Source: a candidate division FCPU426 bacterium
GTDB lineage: Bacteria; Oederibacteriota; Muellerivitia; Muellerivitales; DAHXKG01
DNA: 55,141 bases
Direction: 5' to 3'
Assembly (NCBI GenBank): GCA_027366525.1
Contig: DAHXKG010000012.1
Location: 1-55,141 of the forward strand
Shown here: piece after piece, positions 7,647-16,456 of the stretch
How positions within the stretch are numbered: position 1 is the stretch's first letter
Layout of the letters: the number at the start of each line of letters is the position of its first letter
Program-made: the position numbers and the translations under genes
Notes under the pieces: model-generated
Database searches by the model: none
What the model was told of the DNA's origin: nothing
Seen by the model: only the letters and a program-made list of their open reading frames with translations

Positions 7647-9134
7647 ATGGTTCAAAAGTCGCCATCTCGAAAAACACGAATTCCCAAAATAAAGATTTTA
7701 TTTGTAGCTTCAGAGGTAGTTCCTTATGCCAAAACAGGGGGATTAGCCGATGTTGCTGGAGCTTTGCCAAAAGCGTTAGCGGAATTAGAGTGCGAAGTGG
7801 CTATTGTGATGCCAAAATATCAGAGCATTTCAGATTCAAAATATCGTCTTTCGCCTTTAATATCACAAATGTGGGTCCCTATGGGAATGGGGGACGTGGA
7901 TGCAAGTGTTTTTCAGTCATTCATTGGGAATGATCAGGTTCCAGTTTATTTTATACAAAACAATCATTATTTTGATCGTGATCAACTTTACGGAACTTCG
8001 GATGGCGATTATCAAGATAATGCAGAACGATTTGCGTTTTTTTCCCGGTCGATCTTTTCCTTGATGAAAGAATTAAATTGGTATCCCGATATTTTGCATT
8101 TGAATGATTGGCAAACCGGGTTAGTAGCGGCTTATCAAAAAAATTTTTATCGCCAAGATGCCCACTTTAGTAAAATGAAAACATTATTTACAATTCATAA
8201 TCTTGCTTATCAAGGATTATATCCCAAATATTTCCTGCCCATGACTGGATTAGGATGGGAAGAATTCACAGCGGATCGAATCGAATATTATGATCAAATC
8301 AGCTATTTAAAAGCAGGTTTGGTTTATTCAGATTGTTTGACAACCGTTTCTCCGACGTATGCTGATGAAATTCAAACCGATGAGATGGGTTCGGGATTAC
8401 AAGGGGTCTTGCGGTCACGGACGAAGAATTTATTCGGCATATTGAATGGAATTGATCAAGACGAGTGGGATCCTGCGATCGATAGTTCTTTTCCCTATAC
8501 AGTAAAAAATTTAAAAAACAAACAAGAGGCTAAGCGAAAGCTGCTGGCTGAGCAAGGGTTGCGCTATGATCCTCAAACTCCCATTTTTGGTTTAATTTCA
8601 CGGTTGACGAATCAAAAAGGCTTAGATTTAATTTTTGATATTTTGGAGCCATTTTTGTCGATGGATATCCAATTGATTATTTTAGGAACAGGGGATGTAC
8701 GGTATCATCAGATGTTAGAGGACTTTAAAAATAGATTTCCAGAAAAAATCGGACTTAATCTTAAGTTCGATAATCGTTTAGCCCAGTTAATTTATGCAGG
8801 AAGCGATATTTTTTTAATGCCATCACGATTTGAACCATGTGGACTTGGCCAAATGATTGCAATGCGATATGGCACCATTCCTTTGGTTAGAAAAACAGGC
8901 GGCTTAGCAGATACCGTTAAAAATTTTTCACCCAATGCGAAAGAAAGCAATGGTTTTGTTTTTGAAAATTATTCAGGTCCAGATTTATTATCGTGTACAA
9001 AAAAAGCGGTTGAAGCTTTTCACCAACCTAAACTTTGGAAATTTTTAATTCAAAATGCAATGAAATGTGATTTTTCTTGGAAAAACTCTGCCAAAGAATA
9101 TTTGAAACTGTATTTGAATTTACAAAAATCCTAA
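7647..9134 (+). CDS. glgA: Glycogen synthase (ADP-glucose), GlgA
   Basis: GlgA adds glucose from ADP-glucose to the non-reducing end of glycogen. The GT5-type protein has its N-terminal substrate loop KTGGLADVAGALPKAL near residue 29, a DWQTGL/HNLAYQG middle and the C-terminal catalytic EPCGLGQM followed by KTGGLADTV. Its length (495 residues) is normal. I chose ATG 7647, 9 bases after a GGA; a TTG six bases upstream is the alternative. It is a single gene with its own promoter. No glgB, glgC or glgP is in the window. Confidence 0.93.
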   Translation: MVQKSPSRKTRIPKIKILFVASEVVPYAKTGGLADVAGALPKALAELECEVAIVMPKYQSISDSKYRLSPLISQMWVPMGMGDVDASVFQSFIGNDQVPVYFIQNNHYFDRDQLYGTSDGDYQDNAERFAFFSRSIFSLMKELNWYPDILHLNDWQTGLVAAYQKNFYRQDAHFSKMKTLFTIHNLAYQGLYPKYFLPMTGLGWEEFTADRIEYYDQISYLKAGLVYSDCLTTVSPTYADEIQTDEMGSGLQGVLRSRTKNLFGILNGIDQDEWDPAIDSSFPYTVKNLKNKQEAKRKLLAEQGLRYDPQTPIFGLISRLTNQKGLDLIFDILEPFLSMDIQLIILGTGDVRYHQMLEDFKNRFPEKIGLNLKFDNRLAQLIYAGSDIFLMPSRFEPCGLGQMIAMRYGTIPLVRKTGGLADTVKNFSPNAKESNGFVFENYSGPDLLSCTKKAVEAFHQPKLWKFLIQNAMKCDFSWKNSAKEYLKLYLNLQKS

Positions 9135-9386
9135 AGATGTTCAAAGTTATTTAAAATCTTGAATGTTTTTTTAAATCCAAATAAATTAAATATTGATTCA
9201 TCAGATTGTGGCTGAGATTTTTAAAAATGGTGATAATGGTATTTATTGATAAAATTCAATGAGACCATGAAATTTTGGAATGATTTTTGCTTAGCAGTAA
9301 GGCTTAAGGGGTTTACCTTTTTGAAACAATTTGTTAAGCTTTCGGTTTCATTTTCTAAACAAGTTACGGGTAGTGATTAAAATTTT

Positions 9387-12203
9387 ATGGATTACAAATC
9401 AACTTTAAATATTACACACACTGATTTTCCCATGAAGGCGAATTTATTTCAATCCGAATTAGATCGCTTGAAATTTTGGGATGAAATTGGACTTTACCAA
9501 AAAATTCGTGAAAAAAATAAAGGTAAAGTGAAATATATACTTCATGATGGTCCTCCATTTGCCAATGGCGATATCCATATGGGCACGGCACTTAATAAAA
9601 CTTTGAAGGATATTATTGTTAAGTTTATGTCTCTAAAGGGTTGGGATGCTCCTTTTGTTCCTGGATGGGATTGTCATGGAATGCCCATTGAGCATAAAAT
9701 TGTGGAACAACTAGGCGATCATATCCATCAATTGTCGAAGGTTGAAATACGTCAAAGATGCAGAGAATATGCATTAAATTATGTGAATCGTCACATTCAA
9801 CAGTTTAAACGACTAGGTGTTTTTGGAAACTTTGATAATCCGTATTTAACGCTTTCATTGGACTATGAGTCTAAAATTGTTGAAGCTTTTCATGATATGC
9901 TGAATCAGGGCTTTATTACACGGGGTGTGAAACCAATTTTGTGGTGTACGGTGTGTCATTCTGCTTTAGCAGAAGCGGAAGTTGAGTATGCAAGCCATGA
10001 ATCAACAGCGATTACGGTTGCCTTTCAAGTGAAAAAAGTTCCTCCCAACAGTTTGAAAAAGACTCCGTTGGAGTTTTTGAAAATATTAATTTGGACTACA
10101 ACGCCTTGGACTCTTCCAGCTAATCTTGGTATATGCTTGAATCCAAAATTTGTTTATGTGACTGTTAAAGTGAATTCAAATATTTATATAGTTGCTAAAT
10201 CTTTATTGAACTCGGTGGCTCAAACTTGTCAATGGAGCGATTATCAGATACTTGAAGAGATTACCGGTTCCGAGATGGAATATGCGGTTTGCCGACATCC
10301 ATTTTTGGAAAAAGATGTTCTGGTTATGGTCGGCGATCACGTGACGGCAGACACTGGAACTGGTTGTGTCCATACGGCACCTGGACATGGCCGAGAAGAT
10401 TTTGAAGCTGGGTTAAAGTATCATCTTCCTATCTATTCACCTGTTACAGAAAATGGTGTTTATGATTCCACTGTGGAAAAATATCACGGCCTTTCTATTT
10501 GGGAAGCCAATGAGAAGATAATCGAGCAGCTCCGTTTAACTGGAAACTTATTATTCAAGGACAAATTGGTACATAGTTATCCGCATTGTTGGCGATGTAA
10601 AAATCCAGTTATTTTTCGATCAACCACGCAATGGTTTATCCAAATTGAAAAGCATGAACTTCGCAATCGTTGTCTGGAAGCTATTCGACAGGTTCAGTGG
10701 CATCCAACTTGGGGGCAAGAGCGTATTTCAAATATGGTTCAGGGCCGAAGTGATTGGTGTATTTCAAGACAAAGAACTTGGGGAGTTCCGATTACCATTA
10801 TTTATTGTCAAACTTGTGAACAGCCTGTTATCGATAAACAACTAACGGAAAATATTTTAACATTGATAAAAAACCGAGGGGTGGACGCTTGGTTTGATAT
10901 CGAGTCTAAAGATTTACTTCCGCTGAACTATGTGCATACGTGTGGGGGAACCCAGTTCAAAAAAGAAAATGATATTCTGGATGTATGGTTTGAATCAGGA
11001 ATTTCTCATCTGGCGGTTTTAAAAATGCGTTCTGAACTTCAATGGCCAGCAGATCTTTATCTGGAAGGAGGAGATCAATATCGAGGTTGGTTTCAATCTT
11101 CCCTATGGATAGCGGTGGCTTTGATGGGGCAAGCACCCTATCATTCGGTTTTAACCCACGGATGGGTTTTAGATGCCCATGGTCGGGCAATGCATAAAAG
11201 TGCGGGAAATGTTATAAATCCAATGGAAATTGTTGAAAAGTTTGGGGCGGATATTTTACGATTATGGGTTTCTGCGCAGGATTATACCGAGGATGTTTCA
11301 TTTGGATATGAAATGCTTGAAAGGATATCAGAGGCTTACCGAAGAATTCGCAATACGTTTAGGTTTATGATGGGTAACCTTTATGACTTTGAACCAGTTC
11401 ATCATGAAATTAAAGATGAAAATCAATTAGAAGCATTAGATCAATGGGCTTTACTTGAAATGGGGCAACTCCTTTTAAGAATTACGGAATATTATGAAGC
11501 ATGGAATTTTACAAAAATATTTCATGAAATTGAATTTTTTTGTGCAGTGCAACTAAGTGCACGGTATTTTGATATTTTAAAAGATCGACTCTATACATTT
11601 GAAAAAGATTCTTTATCACGCCGTTCAGCACAAACGGCACTTTATCGGATCTTAAAAACCTTAGTGATTATTATTGCTCCCATTTTATCTTTTACCGCTG
11701 AAGAAATATGGGGAAAATTACCCGAAAGTTTTAAGATGGCTCCTAGTGTTTTCTTAACCAATTGGCCATCGACGGATTCCATGGAATTGCTGTCCCACGT
11801 GGTCGTAAAGGATGAATGGGAGAATTTGTTTTTGTTGAAAGAAGAAATTTCAAAATCCATTGAACATCTAAGAAAAGATAAAATTATTGGAAGTTCACTT
11901 CAAGCTGAAGTTTTTATTTTTTGTAAAGAGGACCAATGGAATCAGCTACTGGAAAAGCATTTTCAAAATCTTTCGTCCTATTTTTTGGTTTCTCAAGTTA
12001 CGCTTTCTCGAGAAGTTCCTCCAGCAGACGACGTTAAATCAACACTCATTCCTAAAATTAGTTTAAGGGTTCGAAAAACGGAACATCAGAAATGTGCTCG
12101 ATGCTGGAATTATTTTAGTTCGGTCGGAACGAATCTGGATTTTTCAGATTTGTGTGATCGCTGTATTCCCATTGTTCAAAAGCATTCACGTCTGGAAAAA
12201 TAG
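9387..12203 (+). CDS. ileS: Isoleucyl-tRNA synthetase
   Basis: Class I synthetase charging tRNA-Ile. The 938-residue protein has the HIGH-type motif ANGDIHMGTALNK near residue 59, the CP1 editing domain (about 180-390, with GTGCVHTAPGHG), a zinc site in the middle (CTVC, CRCKN) and the WTTTPWTLP motif. The KMSKS loop reads AMHKSAGN near 602, so only its second lysine matches the textbook motif. A C-terminal zinc ribbon (KCARCWNY...LCDRC) is present. The 252-base upstream gap shows no T-box. GG at 9277-9278 and GC at 9289-9290 have sigma-54-like spacing, but that alone is weak. lspA follows, a frequent ileS-lspA arrangement. Confidence 0.96.
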   Translation: MDYKSTLNITHTDFPMKANLFQSELDRLKFWDEIGLYQKIREKNKGKVKYILHDGPPFANGDIHMGTALNKTLKDIIVKFMSLKGWDAPFVPGWDCHGMPIEHKIVEQLGDHIHQLSKVEIRQRCREYALNYVNRHIQQFKRLGVFGNFDNPYLTLSLDYESKIVEAFHDMLNQGFITRGVKPILWCTVCHSALAEAEVEYASHESTAITVAFQVKKVPPNSLKKTPLEFLKILIWTTTPWTLPANLGICLNPKFVYVTVKVNSNIYIVAKSLLNSVAQTCQWSDYQILEEITGSEMEYAVCRHPFLEKDVLVMVGDHVTADTGTGCVHTAPGHGREDFEAGLKYHLPIYSPVTENGVYDSTVEKYHGLSIWEANEKIIEQLRLTGNLLFKDKLVHSYPHCWRCKNPVIFRSTTQWFIQIEKHELRNRCLEAIRQVQWHPTWGQERISNMVQGRSDWCISRQRTWGVPITIIYCQTCEQPVIDKQLTENILTLIKNRGVDAWFDIESKDLLPLNYVHTCGGTQFKKENDILDVWFESGISHLAVLKMRSELQWPADLYLEGGDQYRGWFQSSLWIAVALMGQAPYHSVLTHGWVLDAHGRAMHKSAGNVINPMEIVEKFGADILRLWVSAQDYTEDVSFGYEMLERISEAYRRIRNTFRFMMGNLYDFEPVHHEIKDENQLEALDQWALLEMGQLLLRITEYYEAWNFTKIFHEIEFFCAVQLSARYFDILKDRLYTFEKDSLSRRSAQTALYRILKTLVIIIAPILSFTAEEIWGKLPESFKMAPSVFLTNWPSTDSMELLSHVVVKDEWENLFLLKEEISKSIEHLRKDKIIGSSLQAEVFIFCKEDQWNQLLEKHFQNLSSYFLVSQVTLSREVPPADDVKSTLIPKISLRVRKTEHQKCARCWNYFSSVGTNLDFSDLCDRCIPIVQKHSRLEK

Positions 12204-12376
12204 TTTCATAATTGCTTTATGCGTTTACTTGTTTTATTGTACAAATTAAAGGTGAGATTTTTAAAAAAATTAAAATAGAAAATGCATATTGCAAGTAATA
12301 CCATGAAAAAAATAAAGATGGTTTTGATGGGCGCAAGGGCAGTGACCGTGTTAAGAAAAATAAAAATTGAATAAGC

Positions 12377-12883
12377 ATGCGAAATATTTTGAACTTTAAA
12401 GGATTGCCGATGTTTTTGTTGATTGGTGTAGCTTTAATTGTCGTTGTAATTGATCGGATCACAAAGCTATGGGTAATGCATACCATGCATTTGGGTCAAT
12501 CGATTGTTTTAATTCATAATATTTTTTATTTGACCTATATCCAAAATCCAGGTGCCGCATTTGGAATTCTGGATCGTGACAATCCCCATATTCTGAATCC
12601 GTTTTTCTACGTGATTACGGTTTTAGCCACGCTTTTTATTTTTGTTATTCAACGATTTATTCCTTATGATCAAAAGCTCCCACGTATCTCATTGGGTATG
12701 ATTTGGGGTGGCGCGTTAGGCAATTTTATGGACCGTTTTTTATATGGCAAAGTAGTTGATTTTATTGACATTGGGTATAAAATCTACAGATGGCCCGTTT
12801 TTAATATTGCCGATTCATGTATTAGTGTTGGGTTGGTTATTTTTATTTTTAGCTATATGTTTTTTAAAAAGGATGTTGACTAA
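12377..12883 (+). CDS. lspA: Lipoprotein signal peptidase II
   Basis: An inner-membrane aspartyl protease that removes signal peptides from diacylglyceryl prolipoproteins. It has about four membrane helices in 168 residues and the family motifs NPGAAFGIL near 57, GGALGNFMDR at 111-120 and FNIADS at 142-147. The last two give the catalytic pair Asp119 and Asp146. The stop codon overlaps the lgt ATG by one base, coupling the two lipoprotein-maturation enzymes. The 173 bases before it, after ileS, hold no supported gene. Confidence 0.95.
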   Translation: MRNILNFKGLPMFLLIGVALIVVVIDRITKLWVMHTMHLGQSIVLIHNIFYLTYIQNPGAAFGILDRDNPHILNPFFYVITVLATLFIFVIQRFIPYDQKLPRISLGMIWGGALGNFMDRFLYGKVVDFIDIGYKIYRWPVFNIADSCISVGLVIFIFSYMFFKKDVD

Positions 12884-13698
12884 TGTACCCTATTCTATTG
12901 ACCATTGGCTCATTTCATTTGTATTCCTATGGACTTTGTATGGCCACGGCATTCGCAGTTGGAATTTATTTAATTGCTCGAGATCTTTCAAAATATTTAG
13001 TTCCAGAGTTAGGCCTGAAGCGCGAAGAGATTTTCCAATCAACGTTTGATCTTTTCTCAGTGATCATTCCAGTATCTTTAATTGGAGCGCGGATATGGTT
13101 TGTATTGGAAAATCACCAGTTGTTTACGGGAAGTCATTGGATCCAAGCTTTCTATATTTGGCAGGGGGGACTCGTATGGTATGGAGGACTTTTAGGAGCT
13201 TTTGTTGCAGGCTTTTTTTGGCTCAAGCATAAAAAGTGGCCTATCGCTAAAGTCTTAGATTTAACAGCGCCTTATGTTTTATTAGGTCAGGGGATTGGAC
13301 GCATTGGTTGCTTTTTGAATGGTTGTTGTTATGGAGTTGTTTCAGCAAAATATGGAATGATTTTTCCTGCTATTGGAGATAATTTGCCGCATTTACCCAC
13401 AGAACTTTATGAAATGGTGGGTGATTTTGCGCTATTTGGTTTAATGCTATTATTGCGAAAAAAAACAATTCAATATGCTTGGTGGAATATTTGTTTTTAT
13501 TCGTTTACTTATGGTGTACTGAGATATATTCTCGAGTTTTATCGTCGAAATGGAAGCAAGCATTACTTGATTTATTTTCTTTCGCCCTCTCAAGCTTTTA
13601 GCTTTTTTCAAATGGTTATTTTTGGAATTTTAGTGGGATGGATTTCTTGTTATCATCTGTGGTTTAAAAAAAATCATCCTGCATTAGAGCATACATGA
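12883..13698 (+). CDS. lgt: Prolipoprotein diacylglyceryl transferase
   Basis: Lgt transfers diacylglycerol from phosphatidylglycerol to the lipobox cysteine, the step before LspA. The 271-residue polytopic protein has the Lgt signature GQGIGRIGCFLNGCCYG at residues 135-151, with conserved Arg140 and Asn146, the upstream GGLVWYGGLLGA segment and a C-terminal RYILEFYRRN. Its start overlaps the lspA stop. The pairing implies that lipoproteins are made; none of the other gene products here shows an obvious lipobox. Confidence 0.95.
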   Translation: MYPILLTIGSFHLYSYGLCMATAFAVGIYLIARDLSKYLVPELGLKREEIFQSTFDLFSVIIPVSLIGARIWFVLENHQLFTGSHWIQAFYIWQGGLVWYGGLLGAFVAGFFWLKHKKWPIAKVLDLTAPYVLLGQGIGRIGCFLNGCCYGVVSAKYGMIFPAIGDNLPHLPTELYEMVGDFALFGLMLLLRKKTIQYAWWNICFYSFTYGVLRYILEFYRRNGSKHYLIYFLSPSQAFSFFQMVIFGILVGWISCYHLWFKKNHPALEHT

Positions 13699-13707
13699 TT
13701 TCATATT

Positions 13708-14679
13708 ATGGATGATCAAGCTTTAGTATTTGAAGTTGATGAATCTCATCAGGCAATGCGGTTAGACCAGTTTTTGATTTCAAAACTCCCCAATGTTTCG
13801 AGAACTGTTATTCAGCGATGGATTCAAAATGGAAACATTTCTCTTCAAAATGAGGGGAATTCTAAAAAACTGAAAGCGAGCTTGCTAGTTCAGCAACATC
13901 AAATGTTCAAGGTTATTGTGCCTCCTCCAGTGAGTTCAGATATCAAAGCTCAACCCATAAAATTGGAAATCATTTTTGAGGATCCTCACGTAATTGTGAT
14001 TAATAAACCGATTGGAATGGTTGTTCATCCGGGGGCTGGTCATTTTGATCAAACGTTAGTCAATGCCTTGGTTTATCATTGTCCGGAAATTCAAGGTGTT
14101 GGAGGGGTTCGGCGTCCTGGACTGCTCCAGCGATTAGATAAAAATACATCAGGATTACTGGTTGTTGCTAAAACTGATTTGAGTTTTCAATTTTTAACTC
14201 GTCAATTGAAATCGAGAACTTTAACGCGAGAATATTTGGCAATAGTTAACGGGCAGTTGCCTAATAATGGCAGCATTGAAGCTCCAATTGGAAGACATCT
14301 GGTGCACCGAAAAAAAATGGCGGTGGAACCCATACATGGAAAATTTGCTTTAACCTTTTTTAGAGTTTTATATACTAACATAAAATTCAGCTTACTATTA
14401 TTAAAATTGGGAACGGGAAGAACGCATCAAATTCGTGTCCATTTAAATTATATCCATCATTCAATCGTTGGAGACGATTTATATGGTCAAAACCGTGATG
14501 TTACTTCGCGGCCGATGTTACATTCGTTTCGTATGTCGTTTCTACATCCAGTATCGCTTCAGCGTCAGCAGTTTTATGTTGCACCTCCGAATGATTTTAT
14601 TGACTGTTTGCAATTGGTAGGACTTCCGACTCCATCATGGGAAACTATTGACTGGGACGAAAACTTGAAAGAGCAATGA
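13708..14679 (+). CDS. rluD: RluD-type 23S rRNA pseudouridine synthase
   Basis: Isomerises uridines in 23S rRNA. An N-terminal S4 RNA-binding domain (about residues 15-75, RLDQFLISKLPNVSR) is followed by the RluA-family catalytic domain with LLQRLDKNTSGLLVVAKT, where Asp144 is the nucleophile, and GTGRTHQIRVHL further on. The family usually reads HRLDKxTSG; here the His is Gln. The S4-plus-RluA architecture fits RluD/YlyB rather than RluA, and the lspA-lgt-rluD order supports this, but the exact target uridine cannot be told. It starts 9 bases after lgt. Confidence 0.9.
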   Translation: MDDQALVFEVDESHQAMRLDQFLISKLPNVSRTVIQRWIQNGNISLQNEGNSKKLKASLLVQQHQMFKVIVPPPVSSDIKAQPIKLEIIFEDPHVIVINKPIGMVVHPGAGHFDQTLVNALVYHCPEIQGVGGVRRPGLLQRLDKNTSGLLVVAKTDLSFQFLTRQLKSRTLTREYLAIVNGQLPNNGSIEAPIGRHLVHRKKMAVEPIHGKFALTFFRVLYTNIKFSLLLLKLGTGRTHQIRVHLNYIHHSIVGDDLYGQNRDVTSRPMLHSFRMSFLHPVSLQRQQFYVAPPNDFIDCLQLVGLPTPSWETIDWDENLKEQ

Positions 14680-14705
14680 GGAGTAGACGATCGTAAATCT
14701 TTCTG

Positions 14706-14734
14706 TTGAAATAAGTGGTTAAAGTCGTTATAGA
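14706..14734 (+). promoter_or_regulatory. Promoter of the rnj-ftsK-lolA-rodZ cluster
   Basis: TTGAAA (14706-14711), 17-base spacer, TATAGA (14729-14734), in the 103-base gap after rluD. Close to the sigma-70 consensus with ideal spacing. Confidence 0.55.
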
Positions 14735-14782
14735 ATAAATAAAAAATAGGTAGTTTAATTCATAATTAAAGAAGGTACTGTT

Positions 14783-16429
14783 TTGGAAAAACTTCGTTTT
14801 ATTCCCCTGGGAGGCCTGGGAGAAATTGGAAAAAATATGGCCTTATTAGAATATCATAATCATGCCATTATGATTGATGCAGGGCTAATGTTCCCCGATG
14901 ATCAACATTTCGGCATTGATTATATTATCCCGGATTTTAATGCATATATTGATCGTCCAGGTTATTTAAAAGCCATTTTATTAACGCATGCGCATGAAGA
15001 TCATATTGGAGCTCTTCCATATTTGCTTCAAAAAGTAAATGTTCCCATTTATGGAACTAAGTTAACACTGGGACTTGTTCAGTCAAAACTGATGGAGTTT
15101 TCATGGATTCATGATCTTGTTTTAAAAGAAGTACAACCTCGAAAAACATATACAATTGATGTTTTTCGAGTGGAATTTATTCGAGTCACACACAGTATTG
15201 CGGACAGTTGTGGGTTGGCCATTCAAACCCCCGTCGGTATTGTAATACATACGGGTGATTTTAAAATTGATTCAACCCCTATTGATGGAATTACAACGGA
15301 TCTCAGTCGATTTGCCGAGTATGGCGAGAAGGGTGTTTTATTATTATTATCAGATTCAACCAATGTTGAAAGAAAGGGCATTTCGAATTCGGAGAAAAAT
15401 GTCGGTGAAAAATTCGATAATATTTTTCCAAACGTCCAAGGGAAAATTATTGTTACCTGTTTTTCAAGTAATATTCATCGCATTCAGCAGGTGATTAATT
15501 CTGCTAGGAAAATTGGAAGAAAAATTTGTATTTTGGGTCGTAGCATGATTCGAAATACTCAAGTCGCTCGCGAATTAGGATATATGCATGTTCCGGCCGA
15601 TCAACTGATTTTACCTGAAAATTTACAATCTGTTGAAGACAGCCAAGTAGTCATTATTACCACAGGCAGCCAAGGCGAACCGATGAGCAGTATGATGCGG
15701 ATGGCTTTGGATGAACATAAAGATATAAAAATTCATTCAGGCGATCTGATTATTTTTTCGGCGCGCACGATTCCGGGCAATGAACGCGCGATTTCACGGG
15801 TGATTAATTTACTCTATAAAAAAGGCGCGAATGTTTTATATGAGACCATTTCGGAAATTCACGCGACCGGACATGCTTGCCAAGAAGAACAAAAATTAAT
15901 GATTCTCATGGTAAAGCCTAAAAATTTTGTGCCGATTCACGGCGAGTATCGACATTTGGTTTTACATGCAGAATTAGCCCAATCCTTAGGTGTCCCGAAA
16001 GTTTTTGTAGTTGAAAATGGAGATCAACTCGAATTGAATTCGCAAATGATCCAACTTCATAAAGGATTACCGGTGGGCATTATGATGGTCGATCGCAATA
16101 ATTGGTCGGAAATTGGCGAAGTGGTTTTAAGAGATCGCAAACAACTTTCAGCGGATGGTGTGGTGGTGGCCTTTGTTATTGTCGACACATCCACGGGCAA
16201 CGTGATTAGCAAACCTGAGTTAATTACGCGAGGTTTTTCTGAAAATTCATCAGAAGAAATTATTCAAGAGGCCCGTGAATTAATTCTTGAAAATTTCAAT
16301 CAAGAAAAATATAGTTCAGAGACCAACTGGAACCATGTAAAAGAAGCGCTGCGTAAACGACTTCTGAAATTCTTTTTTCGAAAATCAAATCGTCGGCCAA
16401 TGATTCTTCCAATTATAATAGAAATTTAG
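14783..16429 (+). CDS. rnj: Ribonuclease J
   Basis: A metallo-beta-lactamase/beta-CASP nuclease with 5'-3' exo- and endonuclease activity in mRNA decay and rRNA maturation. The N terminus MEKLRFIPLGGLGEIGKNM is canonical. The metal motif is HAHEDH at residues 69-74, with HTGDFKID and the beta-CASP motifs (SDSTN, ARTIPGNE, HVSGHA-like EIHATGHA, VPIHGEYRHL) following. Its 548 residues match the family. The start is TTG, supported by AAGAAGG seven bases upstream and by the canonical N terminus. No RNase E is in the window. Confidence 0.95.
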   Translation: MEKLRFIPLGGLGEIGKNMALLEYHNHAIMIDAGLMFPDDQHFGIDYIIPDFNAYIDRPGYLKAILLTHAHEDHIGALPYLLQKVNVPIYGTKLTLGLVQSKLMEFSWIHDLVLKEVQPRKTYTIDVFRVEFIRVTHSIADSCGLAIQTPVGIVIHTGDFKIDSTPIDGITTDLSRFAEYGEKGVLLLLSDSTNVERKGISNSEKNVGEKFDNIFPNVQGKIIVTCFSSNIHRIQQVINSARKIGRKICILGRSMIRNTQVARELGYMHVPADQLILPENLQSVEDSQVVIITTGSQGEPMSSMMRMALDEHKDIKIHSGDLIIFSARTIPGNERAISRVINLLYKKGANVLYETISEIHATGHACQEEQKLMILMVKPKNFVPIHGEYRHLVLHAELAQSLGVPKVFVVENGDQLELNSQMIQLHKGLPVGIMMVDRNNWSEIGEVVLRDRKQLSADGVVVAFVIVDTSTGNVISKPELITRGFSENSSEEIIQEARELILENFNQEKYSSETNWNHVKEALRKRLLKFFFRKSNRRPMILPIIIEI

Positions 16430-16456
16430 AGTTTCAAATTTAAGGTGAGCCGCATT

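Noticed and set aside
9135-9386. Search for a T-box or sigma-54 promoter before ileS
   Set aside because: No T-box anti-terminator motif was found. The GG/GC pair at 9277-9290 has sigma-54 spacing but the flanking bases match poorly.
12302-12373. Short frame MKKIKMVLMGARAVTV before lspA
   Set aside because: 23 codons, no ribosome site, no recognised product.
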